A stretch of 58,800 nucleotides of DNA from positions 1 to 58,800 of the forward strand of contig CALEZD010000036.1 in NCBI GenBank assembly GCA_937928385.1, written 5' to 3'. The DNA comes from an uncultured Bacteroidota bacterium (lineage in GTDB: Bacteria; Bacteroidota; Bacteroidia; Chitinophagales; Chitinophagaceae). Positions 1 through 7,706 of the stretch are shown one piece after another (within the stretch, counting starts at the first letter, position 1; each line of letters begins with the position of its first letter). Both the position numbers and the translations under genes were made by a program. The notes beneath the pieces are model-generated. The model made no database searches and was not told where the DNA came from. It was given only the letters and a program-made list of their open reading frames with translations.

Positions 1-1
1 C

Positions 2-406
2 GATAGTTTGTATTTCGGGCTGGATGTGAACCGTACTACTGACAACCATCTGTATTACAATGTTGTGAGCGAGTGGAAGAAATCAAGCATACAGGGCGCT
101 TTAATGATAAGGCCTTTGTTCGGAGACTTTTTCCCCTCTGTAGTAAACGGTCCTGCAGTGCAGCAGCGTAGCAGATGGGATGTATTGCCTAATCCCGCTA
201 CCGACAGGATAAGATTTAACTATAGCGCTGCAACGGGCAGTGATGCTGTTTATAAAGTGGTTGATGTGCAGGGCAGGGTCTTACTATCGGGTACTGTACA
301 AGGAGCGGAGTGGGTAGATATACAAACATTGCAACCGGGGGTGTATTTCGTTCATCTGAACACAGACGGGCAAAACAGCAGCCCCCGCAAGATTATCAAA
401 CTGTAA
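2..406 (+). CDS. C-terminal part of a T9SS-secreted protein (5' end outside window)
   Basis: The reading frame is open to the left edge, so only the C-terminal 134 or so residues are visible. The last 80 residues form a type A T9SS sorting domain: a 'LPNPATDRIRF' start, a 'VYKVVDVQGRVLLSG' strand pair, 'LQPGVYFVHL' and a basic end, 'PRKIIKL'. This domain directs export through the type IX system and is normally removed at the cell surface. The preceding 50 residues are not recognisable, so the function of the mature protein is unknown. The stop lies three bases before the rhodanese start, so the two genes may share a transcript. Confidence 0.85.
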   Translation, partial: DSLYFGLDVNRTTDNHLYYNVVSEWKKSSIQGALMIRPLFGDFFPSVVNGPAVQQRSRWDVLPNPATDRIRFNYSAATGSDAVYKVVDVQGRVLLSGTVQGAEWVDIQTLQPGVYFVHLNTDGQNSSPRKIIKL

Positions 407-409
407 CTT

Positions 410-730
410 ATGAAAGAAATAACAGTAGAAGAACTGAAGCAAAGGCTGGACAACGGTGAACAGCTGCACATAATAGATGTACGCGAACCGGAAGAATATA
501 CAGAATATAATATGGGTGCAAAACTCATTCCGCTGGGGCAGATAATGGGCATGCAACTGGACGAGATAGACGACCTGCGCGATGAAGAACTGATTATCCA
601 TTGCCGCTCGGGCAAGCGCAGTATGCAGGCCTGCATGGTGCTGGAGCAGGTGGGCTTTAAAAACTGCGTGAACGTAATAGGTGGTGCGCTGGCCTGGCAG
701 GAAAAATATGGTAATGAAAAAATAAAATAG
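410..730 (+). CDS. Rhodanese-like domain protein
   Basis: This is a single-domain rhodanese of 106 residues. The active-site loop 'HCRSGKRS' places the catalytic cysteine at residue 65, and the N-terminal 'IIDVREPEEY' is the usual CH2A-like motif. Such proteins carry sulfur as a cysteine persulfide, or act in thiol and redox chemistry; the in vivo substrate cannot be read from sequence. No signal peptide is present, so it should be cytoplasmic. It starts three bases after the preceding stop. The six-residue active-site loop after the cysteine is typical of sulfurtransferases rather than of Cdc25-type phosphatases, which have a seven-residue loop. Confidence 0.9.
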   Translation: MKEITVEELKQRLDNGEQLHIIDVREPEEYTEYNMGAKLIPLGQIMGMQLDEIDDLRDEELIIHCRSGKRSMQACMVLEQVGFKNCVNVIGGALAWQEKYGNEKIK

Positions 731-777
731 TTGATTGCATAGCGTGGCGCGTGTTTATACAGAAGAGGAGAGGGTGT

Positions 778-1347
778 ATGCATGATATAGAACCATACTA
801 CAATTGGCGGCATTTGTACACAGCCGAAGAAGATGAACTGTCCCCTTTTTTTGGCAGGGAGTACAGCGAGTTTGAATTTTCCAATACGGTTTACAATTAC
901 TACATCCATCCGCAGTGGGACGAGTTTGGCTCGCGTACTTTGTACCTGAAGGTATTGTACGCTGATTACGATTTGAACTTCGTCATAATAGAAATGTTAG
1001 GGGAGTGGAATGATGCTGTGGAGAATGATATTATGCAGCTGAAGCGGTCCATCATCGACCCGATGATAAAAAAGGGGCTGAGCAAATTCATCCTGATAAC
1101 AGAAAACGTCCTGAACTTTCACAGCAGCGATAGTGAGTACTACGAAGAGTGGTATGATGATATAAAAGATGAGGGTGGCTGGATAGTATCCATCAATATG
1201 CCGGAGTCCACCAAATACGATTTTCGCATATCACATATTGACAGGTATATAAGACAACTGGAAAGTGATAATTGGCGCACCTTTAATCCCATGCATTTTT
1301 TTCAACTGATAGACAATATGATGCTGCGGCTGGACAGTGGTGTCTGA
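778..1347 (+). CDS. Conserved hypothetical protein
   Basis: This is a 189-residue soluble protein rich in acidic and aromatic residues, with no signal peptide or membrane segment. I do not recognise a named family. An in-frame GTG lies upstream at 751, but I chose the ATG at 778 because a purine-rich GAGGAG stretch (766-771) sits at ribosome-binding distance. The middle ('LYLKVLYADYDLNFVIIEMLG') looks like a beta hairpin followed by helices. The C-terminus ('HFFQLIDNMMLRLDSGV') appears amphipathic. It lies between a rhodanese and a Uma2-type nuclease, and nothing in that context suggests a role. Confidence 0.7.
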   Translation: MHDIEPYYNWRHLYTAEEDELSPFFGREYSEFEFSNTVYNYYIHPQWDEFGSRTLYLKVLYADYDLNFVIIEMLGEWNDAVENDIMQLKRSIIDPMIKKGLSKFILITENVLNFHSSDSEYYEEWYDDIKDEGGWIVSINMPESTKYDFRISHIDRYIRQLESDNWRTFNPMHFFQLIDNMMLRLDSGV

Positions 1348-1367
1348 ATTTTAATTATCTTTAGTAT

Positions 1368-1970
1368 GTGGATATAAAGGAGCCCATACCCGCTTACAGC
1401 AAAGACAGGTACACTATTGAGGAGTACCTGGAGATGGAAAATGCAGCTACAGAAAAGCATGAGTACTATAAGGGGGAAATATTTGCCATGTCCGGTGCAA
1501 AGCTGCAGCACAATATAATAACCACTAATGTATTGGTGGCTCTTGCTAATAAGCTGACAGGTAAACCGTGCCGCCCCTTTGGCAGCGATATGAGAATACA
1601 CATCCCGAAGAACACGCTTTTTACCTATCCGGATATTTCCGTGATATGTGGTGAAGTTGAAAGCCGGGATAATGATGATATGAATTTTTTGAACCCGACA
1701 GCCATTATAGAAGTACTTACTCCATCAACTAAAAATTATGATAGGGGTGAAAAATTCAGGTTGTACAGGGATATAGCCACGCTAAAAGAATACATATTAG
1801 TAGATTCGGAAACGATAGCGGTAGAGGCATTTCATATCAATAGCAGCGGCCATTGGGAATTGTCTGAATACAAGGATATTTCCGTTCTGCTGAATATCCG
1901 GGCCATAGATGTACACCTTTCAGTAAGTGAAATTTATGCTGGAACCAGGCTGATTGACCAGGTATCCTGA
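1368..1970 (+). CDS. Uma2 family (DUF820) restriction-endonuclease-like protein
   Basis: This is a 200-residue protein of the Uma2/DUF820 family, which has a PD-(D/E)XK nuclease fold. The visible motifs are 'FTYPDISVIC' (conserved Asp), 'AIIEVLTPSTKNYDRGEKF' (Glu and Lys positions of the nuclease core) and 'LKEYILVD'. The N-terminal 'YTIEEYLEMENAATEKHEYYKGEIFAMSG' region is also characteristic. The biological target of these proteins is not established; they are abundant in cyanobacteria and scattered elsewhere, often thought to spread by transfer. The start is GTG; a weak -7-like TATCTTTA lies about ten bases upstream. It occurs here as a single copy with no toxin-antitoxin partner. Confidence 0.85.
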   Translation: MDIKEPIPAYSKDRYTIEEYLEMENAATEKHEYYKGEIFAMSGAKLQHNIITTNVLVALANKLTGKPCRPFGSDMRIHIPKNTLFTYPDISVICGEVESRDNDDMNFLNPTAIIEVLTPSTKNYDRGEKFRLYRDIATLKEYILVDSETIAVEAFHINSSGHWELSEYKDISVLLNIRAIDVHLSVSEIYAGTRLIDQVS

Positions 1971-2126
1971 ACAAAGAACTACCATTGGTCAATACTGTTG
2001 AATTTTTTATGCTTTTCTCCCTCCATTACTTCAATAAACAATACTGATAGGCGGAATGCCAACCCCAAATGTTGATTTACTGTTATTAACCATAATTACC
2101 TGTGATATATATTAAATAATACGATT

Positions 2127-2156
2127 ATTGTTTAGCGTATCTGATTATTATCTTTG
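2127..2156 (+). promoter_or_regulatory. Bacteroidota-type promoter of the sdh operon
   Basis: TATCTTTG at 2149-2156 matches the TAnnTTTG -7 consensus. A weak -33-like ATTG lies 18 bases upstream. It sits 40 bases before the sdhC start, and no other -7 box was seen before sdhA or sdhB. Confidence 0.65.
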
Positions 2157-2196
2157 CAGGGATTTTTTTAATACTCAGTCAAATCTTTGGAGGTTT

Positions 2197-2865
2197 ATGT
2201 CCTGGAAAAGTTATTTCAGTACTTCGGTTGGTAAAAAGCTGCAGATGAGCCTTACCGGCATTTTTCTTATTACGTTCCTGGTAGTGCACGCATATATCAA
2301 TGCACAGATATTCTGGAATGACGGTGGGGTAGAGTTTGGTCACCTGGCACATTTCATGGGTACGAACCCGGTAATCCGTACGATAGAGATAGGGCTGTTT
2401 GCCTTCCTGATACTGCATGTGGTGCAGGGCTTATTGTTATGGTCGAAAAACAGGGGTAGCCGCAAGAGCCGGTATGCTGTGAAGAAAGACAGTGAAACCA
2501 GCAAGTGGTACAGCCGCAGCATGGGCTTGCTGGGTACTTTGATATTGCTGTTCCTCATACTGCATATATCCATGTTTTGGGCACCCAACAGGGGGGCACA
2601 AACATTTGGCGATGGCGAACTGGACCTGTACGCTATGATGCGCGACGAGTTTCAGAACGTATGGATTGTAATCATCTACGTGCTGGGTTGTATATCGCTG
2701 GCATGGCACCTGGTACATGGCTTTTACAGCGCCTTCCAGACACTGGGCCTGGCTACCAACAGGTATAAGGCAATGATTAAAACCGTGGGTGTGGCGTTCT
2801 CAATCATAGTGCCGTTGATATTCGCATTGATGCCTATCGCTTTTTACCTGAAGTGGATACAATAA
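2197..2865 (+). CDS. sdhC: Succinate dehydrogenase/fumarate reductase cytochrome b subunit
   Basis: This 222-residue integral membrane protein is the haem-b and quinone-binding anchor of succinate:quinone oxidoreductase (complex II). Five hydrophobic segments are visible, near residues 20-38, 64-85, 108-128, 153-175 and 195-215. Histidines within them ('LILHVVQGLL', 'LFLILHISMF', 'LAWHLVHGF') fit axial ligands of a type B, two-haem anchor. A single membrane subunit, with no separate sdhD, is normal for this enzyme class. The ATG at 2197 was chosen over upstream in-frame starts because a clear GGAGG (2189-2193) precedes it, which is unusual in this phylum. It is followed by sdhA and sdhB. Confidence 0.95.
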   Translation: MSWKSYFSTSVGKKLQMSLTGIFLITFLVVHAYINAQIFWNDGGVEFGHLAHFMGTNPVIRTIEIGLFAFLILHVVQGLLLWSKNRGSRKSRYAVKKDSETSKWYSRSMGLLGTLILLFLILHISMFWAPNRGAQTFGDGELDLYAMMRDEFQNVWIVIIYVLGCISLAWHLVHGFYSAFQTLGLATNRYKAMIKTVGVAFSIIVPLIFALMPIAFYLKWIQ

Positions 2866-2902
2866 ACAGACAAAAAATTATTCATCATTTCTTTTCTTAG
2901 AT

Positions 2903-4879
2903 ATGACACTTAATTCCAAAATACCATCAGGTTCGTTAGAGTCGAAATGGAAAACATATAAATCAACCTGCAAGCTGGTGAACCCTGCCAACAAAAGGCA
3001 GTTGGAAGTGATAGTAATAGGTACCGGCCTGGCAGGTGCGTCAGCCGCTGCATCCCTGGGCGAGTTGGGGTATAAGGTTAAGACCTTCTGCTTCCAGGAC
3101 AGCCCCCGCCGCGCGCACTCAATTGCCGCACAAGGTGGTATCAACGCAGCTAAAAACTATCAGAATGATGGTGACAGCACTTACCGTTTGTTTTACGATA
3201 CAGTAAAAGGTGGTGACTATCGTGCGAGAGAAGGTAATGTGTACAGGCTGGCGGAAGTGAGCGCTAACATCATAGACCAATGTGTGGCGCAGGGTGTGCC
3301 CTTCGCCCGTGAGTATGGCGGACTGTTGAGCAACCGTTCTTTTGGTGGTACACAGGTACAACGTACATTCTACGCTGCGGGCCAAACGGGCCAACAGTTG
3401 CTGATAGGTGCTTACCAGGCATTGGAGCGCCAGGTAGCATTAGGTAATGTAACACAATACAGCCGTCATGAGATGCTGGAAGTGGTAATGGTAGACGGGA
3501 AGGCGCGTGGTATCATAGCACGTAACCTGGTTACGGGTGAACTGGAGCGTCACTTCGGCCATGCGGTATTATTGTGCAGCGGTGGTTATGGTAACGTGTT
3601 CTACCTGTCGACCAACGCTATGGGCAGCAACGTAACCGCAGCATGGAAGGCGCACAAAAAAGGTGCCTTCTTCGGTAACCCCTGTTTTACGCAGATACAC
3701 CCAACATGTATACCGGTAAGCGGCGACCACCAGTCGAAACTGACACTGATGTCGGAATCGCTGCGTAACGATGGCCGTATATGGGTGCCTAAAAAGCAAG
3801 GTGACAACCGCAAGCCAAACGATATACCCGAAGAAGAAAGAGATTATTATTTAGAAAGAAGGTATCCAGCATTCGGTAACCTGGTGCCAAGAGATGTAGC
3901 CAGCCGTGCCGCCAAAGAGCGTTGCGATGCGGGCTATGGTGTAGGTGCGTCTAAGCAGGCTGTGTACCTCGACTACGCATCAGCTATTGAGCGCTATGGC
4001 AAGGTAGAAGCCAACAAGCTGGGCCTGGAAAATCCTTCAAAAGAAAAGATAACTGAACTGGGTAAAGGAGTAGTGGAAGCCAAATACGGCAACCTGTTTG
4101 AAATGTATGAAAAGATAACAGGCGAAAACCCCTACGAAGTACCTATGCGTATATACCCTGCGGTACACTATACTATGGGCGGCCTGTGGGTAGATTATGA
4201 ACTGCAGACAACCGTACCCGGACTGTATGCACTGGGCGAGGCTAACTTCAGCGACCACGGTGCTAACCGCCTGGGCGCATCCGCACTGATGCAGGGCCTG
4301 GCAGATGGTTATTTTGTGATACCTTATACATTGGGTAACAACCTGGCCGACGATATACGTACCAAGGCGATACCAACAGACCATCCCGCTTTTGTTGCAG
4401 CTGAAAAAGAAGTAAGTGACCGCATCAACAAGCTGATGAGCATCAAGGGTACAGAAAGTGTGGAAAGTTTCCATAAGCGCCTGGGTAAAATCATGTGGGA
4501 CAAGTGCGGTATGGCACGTAACGAAAAGGGACTTAAAGAAGCGATAGAGGAGATAAAAGCACTGCGCAAAGAATTCTGGAGCAACGTACGCATACCGGGT
4601 GAAATCAACGAGTTCAATCCTGAGCTGGATAAAGCCAACCGCGTAGCTGACTTTATAGAGCTGGGTGAACTGATGTGTATGGATGCGCTGAATCGTAACG
4701 AAAGCTGCGGCGGCCACTTCCGCGAAGAATACCAGACAGAAGATGGAGAAGCTATGCGCCAGGACGATAAGTATATGTATGTAGCTGCATGGGAATACAA
4801 AGGTGAAAGCCAGTTTGAATTGCATAAGGAAGACCTCGTTTATGATGTGGTTCATCCTACACAACGTTCTTATAAATAG
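2903..4879 (+). CDS. sdhA: Succinate dehydrogenase flavoprotein subunit
   Basis: This 658-residue protein is the catalytic flavoprotein that oxidises succinate to fumarate on the cytoplasmic face of the membrane. The N-terminal Rossmann motif 'VIVIGTGLAGASAAASL' (about 36-52) binds FAD. 'RRAHSIAAQGGINA' contains the histidine (H72) expected to carry covalent FAD. 'YTMGGLWVDYELQTTVPGLY' and 'SDHGANRLGASALMQG' are the conserved active-site and C-terminal FAD regions. The length matches type B enzymes of Bacteroidota. It sits 37 bases after sdhC and 21 bases before sdhB. Confidence 0.97.
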   Translation: MTLNSKIPSGSLESKWKTYKSTCKLVNPANKRQLEVIVIGTGLAGASAAASLGELGYKVKTFCFQDSPRRAHSIAAQGGINAAKNYQNDGDSTYRLFYDTVKGGDYRAREGNVYRLAEVSANIIDQCVAQGVPFAREYGGLLSNRSFGGTQVQRTFYAAGQTGQQLLIGAYQALERQVALGNVTQYSRHEMLEVVMVDGKARGIIARNLVTGELERHFGHAVLLCSGGYGNVFYLSTNAMGSNVTAAWKAHKKGAFFGNPCFTQIHPTCIPVSGDHQSKLTLMSESLRNDGRIWVPKKQGDNRKPNDIPEEERDYYLERRYPAFGNLVPRDVASRAAKERCDAGYGVGASKQAVYLDYASAIERYGKVEANKLGLENPSKEKITELGKGVVEAKYGNLFEMYEKITGENPYEVPMRIYPAVHYTMGGLWVDYELQTTVPGLYALGEANFSDHGANRLGASALMQGLADGYFVIPYTLGNNLADDIRTKAIPTDHPAFVAAEKEVSDRINKLMSIKGTESVESFHKRLGKIMWDKCGMARNEKGLKEAIEEIKALRKEFWSNVRIPGEINEFNPELDKANRVADFIELGELMCMDALNRNESCGGHFREEYQTEDGEAMRQDDKYMYVAAWEYKGESQFELHKEDLVYDVVHPTQRSYK

Positions 4880-4900
4880 AAACTTTATAATTATTCCGAA

Positions 4901-5677
4901 ATGGAACACTATAATATGAACCTCACCTTAAAGGTGTGGAAGCAGAAAAACAAAAACCAGCAGGGCCACTTTGAGACATTCCAGGTAAAGAATATTTCGT
5001 CTGAGATGTCCTTCCTGGAGATGTTCGACGTGCTGAATGAGCAATTGATAGCCGAAGGGAAAGAGCCTATTGCTTTCGACCACGACTGCCGCGAAGGTAT
5101 CTGTGGTGCCTGTAGCATGCATATCAACGGCCGTGCACATGGCCCGTGGCATCATACCACTACCTGCCAGTTGCACATGCGTGAATACAAAGATGGTGAT
5201 ACCATTGTCGTTGAGCCGTTCCGTGCAAATGCATTTCCGGTCATCAAGGACCTGGTGGTAGACCGTAGTGGTTTCGACCGTATCATCCAGGCTGGAGGGT
5301 ATATATCAGTAAACACAGGTAATGCTGTTGATGCCAATGCGCTACCTATTGAAAAGCATGATGCAGACGAGGCATTTGCAGCGGCGGCATGTATTGGTTG
5401 TGGTGCCTGTGTGGCAGCATGTCCCAATGCATCTGCCATGCTGTTTACATCAGCTAAGGTCTCTCATCTGGCGCTGTTGCCGCAGGGCGACCCCGAAAGG
5501 AGCATACGTGTAGAAAACATGATACGCCAGCACGATAAAGAAGGTTTTGGAGGATGTACCAACATAGGCGCTTGCGAAGCTGAATGTCCTAAAGGTATAT
5601 CGCTGGAAAACATCGCCCGCCTCAATCGCGAGTACATTGCGGCTACCTTCAGGGGTGGCTCCAAAAATTCAGTATAA
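4901..5677 (+). CDS. sdhB: Succinate dehydrogenase iron-sulfur subunit
   Basis: This 258-residue electron-transfer subunit links the flavin to the membrane quinone site. Cysteines 63, 68, 71 and 89 ('CREGICGAC' and 'TTTCQ') form the [2Fe-2S] site. C164, C167, C170 and C174 ('CIGCGACVAACP') with C219, C225 and C229 ('CTNIGACEAECP') form the [4Fe-4S] and [3Fe-4S] clusters. An internal ATG at 4916 is a possible alternative start. It is the last gene of the sdh operon, and a strong terminator follows 24 bases after the stop. Confidence 0.96.
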   Translation: MEHYNMNLTLKVWKQKNKNQQGHFETFQVKNISSEMSFLEMFDVLNEQLIAEGKEPIAFDHDCREGICGACSMHINGRAHGPWHHTTTCQLHMREYKDGDTIVVEPFRANAFPVIKDLVVDRSGFDRIIQAGGYISVNTGNAVDANALPIEKHDADEAFAAAACIGCGACVAACPNASAMLFTSAKVSHLALLPQGDPERSIRVENMIRQHDKEGFGGCTNIGACEAECPKGISLENIARLNREYIAATFRGGSKNSV

Positions 5678-5701
5678 TACAGTTATTCTTAAAATAATTG
5701 C

Positions 5702-5729
5702 AAAGGGCTGCTTCTTAAGCAGCCCTTTT
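5702..5729 (+). terminator. Rho-independent terminator after sdhB
   Basis: The arms GGGCTGCTT (5705-5713) and AAGCAGCCC (5717-5725) enclose a three-base loop. Flanking AAA and TTT extend the stem, and a T-run follows. Confidence 0.9.
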
Positions 5730-5742
5730 GTTATTTTGCCGT

Positions 5743-6876
5743 ATGTACAGGAATATACTACTCTGCCTGCTGCTGTTATTACCCGCAGGCCTCTTTGCAC
5801 AAGAAGACAGCAGCCGTTTACGCATCAGCCTGCTTACCTGCGGCCCCGGCGATGAAATATGGGCGCAATTTGGGCATACTGCTATACGCGTTACCGACAG
5901 CGCCATGGGCACCGACCTGGTGTATAACTACGGTACCTTCTCATTCGGGCCGGGCTTTGAGATACAATTCATGAGGGGCAAGTTGCTGTATTATGTGTCT
6001 TATTATCCTTATGAGCATTTCCTGGCTGAATATGCAGACCCGCAACGCAGGGTAGAGGAGCAGGTGCTGCACATAAAAGGGGATGAAAAGAAAGCTATAC
6101 AAGACTATTTAGTGGATAACGCAAAGGAGGAAAACCGTTATTACAAATACGATTTTTTCTTCGACAATTGTGCTACCCGCATCAGGGATGCGTTTCCTAT
6201 GGCAGTGGATAAGGACTTTGCTTATGGCAGCACCCTGCCTGCGGACTCGAAGCTCACCTTCAGGCAAATCATGAATGAATACTTTTATCGCGTGCATTTC
6301 GAGCGCTTAGGCTGCAACTTGCTGTTGGGTAGCCCGATAGACAAAGTAATGACCGAAAGCGAAGTCATGTTCCTGCCGGATTTTCTGCGCGACGGTATGG
6401 CCGGGGCAAGAGTGGGCGGTAAAAAAATAGCGCCTGAAACAACCGTATTGTTTGAAGGACCCGGTAAGGTACCCGCAGGCCCCAACTGGCCGCTGATAGT
6501 ATTATCTATAGCGGCTGCGCTGACCATCATGGGCATAGCAGTGCCGCGTTTTAAGCTATTGGGCGATTTTATGGGTTTCCTGTTCTTGTTTATTACGGGC
6601 TTGCTGGGCTGCCTGATGTTGGTGATGTGGCTATGGACAGACCACCAGGGCTGCCAGCAGAATTACAATATCTTATGGGCATTGCCGACAAATGTCATTT
6701 TCGCTTTTTTGCCCCGAAAAAGAAATAAGAACAAATACGCCATTATTGCTGTTGTATTGATATTCGTGTCGCTGCTGTTGCATATCACAGGTATTCAGCA
6801 GTTGGCATTGCTTGAATTATCGCCGCTGCTACTGGCGTTGTTATTTATTTTCGGTTCAATTATTAAACGCAAATAA
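5743..6876 (+). CDS. DUF4105 domain-containing membrane protein
   Basis: This is a 377-residue protein with a signal peptide ('NILLCLLLLLPAGLFAQ') and an N-terminal DUF4105 domain. 'GDEIWAQFGHTAIRV' and 'DFFFDNCATRIRD' are family hallmarks and contain conserved His, Asn and Cys residues. DUF4105 resembles NlpC/P60-type papain folds, so a periplasmic hydrolase is possible; that part is inference. Three or four transmembrane segments make up the last 120 residues. The upstream in-frame TTG start at 5728 lies in the sdhB terminator T-run and is rejected. A TTATTTTG box ends about five bases before the ATG at 5743. Confidence 0.85.
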   Translation: MYRNILLCLLLLLPAGLFAQEDSSRLRISLLTCGPGDEIWAQFGHTAIRVTDSAMGTDLVYNYGTFSFGPGFEIQFMRGKLLYYVSYYPYEHFLAEYADPQRRVEEQVLHIKGDEKKAIQDYLVDNAKEENRYYKYDFFFDNCATRIRDAFPMAVDKDFAYGSTLPADSKLTFRQIMNEYFYRVHFERLGCNLLLGSPIDKVMTESEVMFLPDFLRDGMAGARVGGKKIAPETTVLFEGPGKVPAGPNWPLIVLSIAAALTIMGIAVPRFKLLGDFMGFLFLFITGLLGCLMLVMWLWTDHQGCQQNYNILWALPTNVIFAFLPRKRNKNKYAIIAVVLIFVSLLLHITGIQQLALLELSPLLLALLFIFGSIIKRK

Positions 6877-6878
6877 TT

Positions 6879-7706
6879 ATGGAAAGGAAAATCATCAGAA
6901 CCGACAAGTACCCGCAACTGTCTTACACAGTGCATGGCACAGGCAGCCCGTTGCTACTGCTGCATGGTTTTCCGCTGGATGGGAGTATATGGGACAAAGT
7001 AGTGCCGGAATTGGCCAACGACTATATGGTAATAGTACCCGATATGCCGGGTAGTGGCGAAAGTACTTTTGCCGGCGAAGAGTTGAGCGTAGAGGAAATG
7101 GCTGAAGGCGTAAAGCTGATATTGGATAACGAAGGGATTAATTCCGCAATTATCGCAGGCCACTCTATGGGTGGATATGTAGCATTGGCTTTTGCTGAGT
7201 TGTATCCCGGGCAAATGAAAGGGCTGGGATTGATACATTCCTTTGCCAAAGCTGATACTGAGGAAAAGAAAGAACAGAGGAGGAAGTCCATTGAATTATT
7301 TAAAAAAGGCGGGAAAGAGGCTTTTATCCGCCAGATGATACCTGTCTTGTTCTCTCCGGCATCCAAAAGCCGTTGTTCGGAGGAGATAAAAGTGCTTACA
7401 GACCGCGCTTTATTAACTGAAAATAAAAGCCTTATTGCTTTTTACAATGCCATGATAAACAGGCCGGATAGAATTGCTATCTTGAAGAACAGTGAGGTGC
7501 CTGTATTATGGGTAATCGGGGCAGACGACACCATCGCATCACCCGAAAATTTAATACAACAAACTTCGCTGGCAAACGTTAACTTTGTATATACCTGTAA
7601 CGGGTGCGGGCACATGAGTATGATTGAATCACCAAAGGAATTAACAGGTTATTTAATCTCATTTGCAGCCTACAGTTATGGTGATGCAAAAACCGATGAG
7701 AAGTAG
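6879..7706 (+). CDS. Alpha/beta hydrolase
   Basis: This 275-residue cytoplasmic alpha/beta-hydrolase carries the nucleophile elbow 'IAGHSMGGY', with Ser96. The oxyanion-hole motif 'LLLHGFPLDGSIW' is near residue 26. 'VLWVIGADDTIA' supplies a likely acid and 'CGHMSMIE' the catalytic histidine. The substrate cannot be deduced; family members include esterases, lactonases and haloperoxidase-like enzymes. It starts two bases after the DUF4105 stop, and its 3' end overlaps the start region of the next gene. Confidence 0.92.
   Translation: MERKIIRTDKYPQLSYTVHGTGSPLLLLHGFPLDGSIWDKVVPELANDYMVIVPDMPGSGESTFAGEELSVEEMAEGVKLILDNEGINSAIIAGHSMGGYVALAFAELYPGQMKGLGLIHSFAKADTEEKKEQRRKSIELFKKGGKEAFIRQMIPVLFSPASKSRCSEEIKVLTDRALLTENKSLIAFYNAMINRPDRIAILKNSEVPVLWVIGADDTIASPENLIQQTSLANVNFVYTCNGCGHMSMIESPKELTGYLISFAAYSYGDAKTDEK

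Noticed and set aside
352..909. Minus-strand 185-codon frame over the rhodanese gene
   Set aside because: The rhodanese domain on the plus strand is clear, and the minus-strand frame is Ser/Cys-rich noise.
1368..1970. Toxin-antitoxin or restriction system around the Uma2-type nuclease
   Set aside because: The neighbours are a rhodanese, an unknown protein and sdhC. No methylase or antitoxin-like small gene is present.
4037..4909. Minus-strand open frame of 290 codons
   Set aside because: It lies entirely over sdhA and the sdhA-sdhB junction on the opposite strand. Its Phe/His/Tyr-rich content is typical of a reversed real gene, and no domain or start signal is seen.
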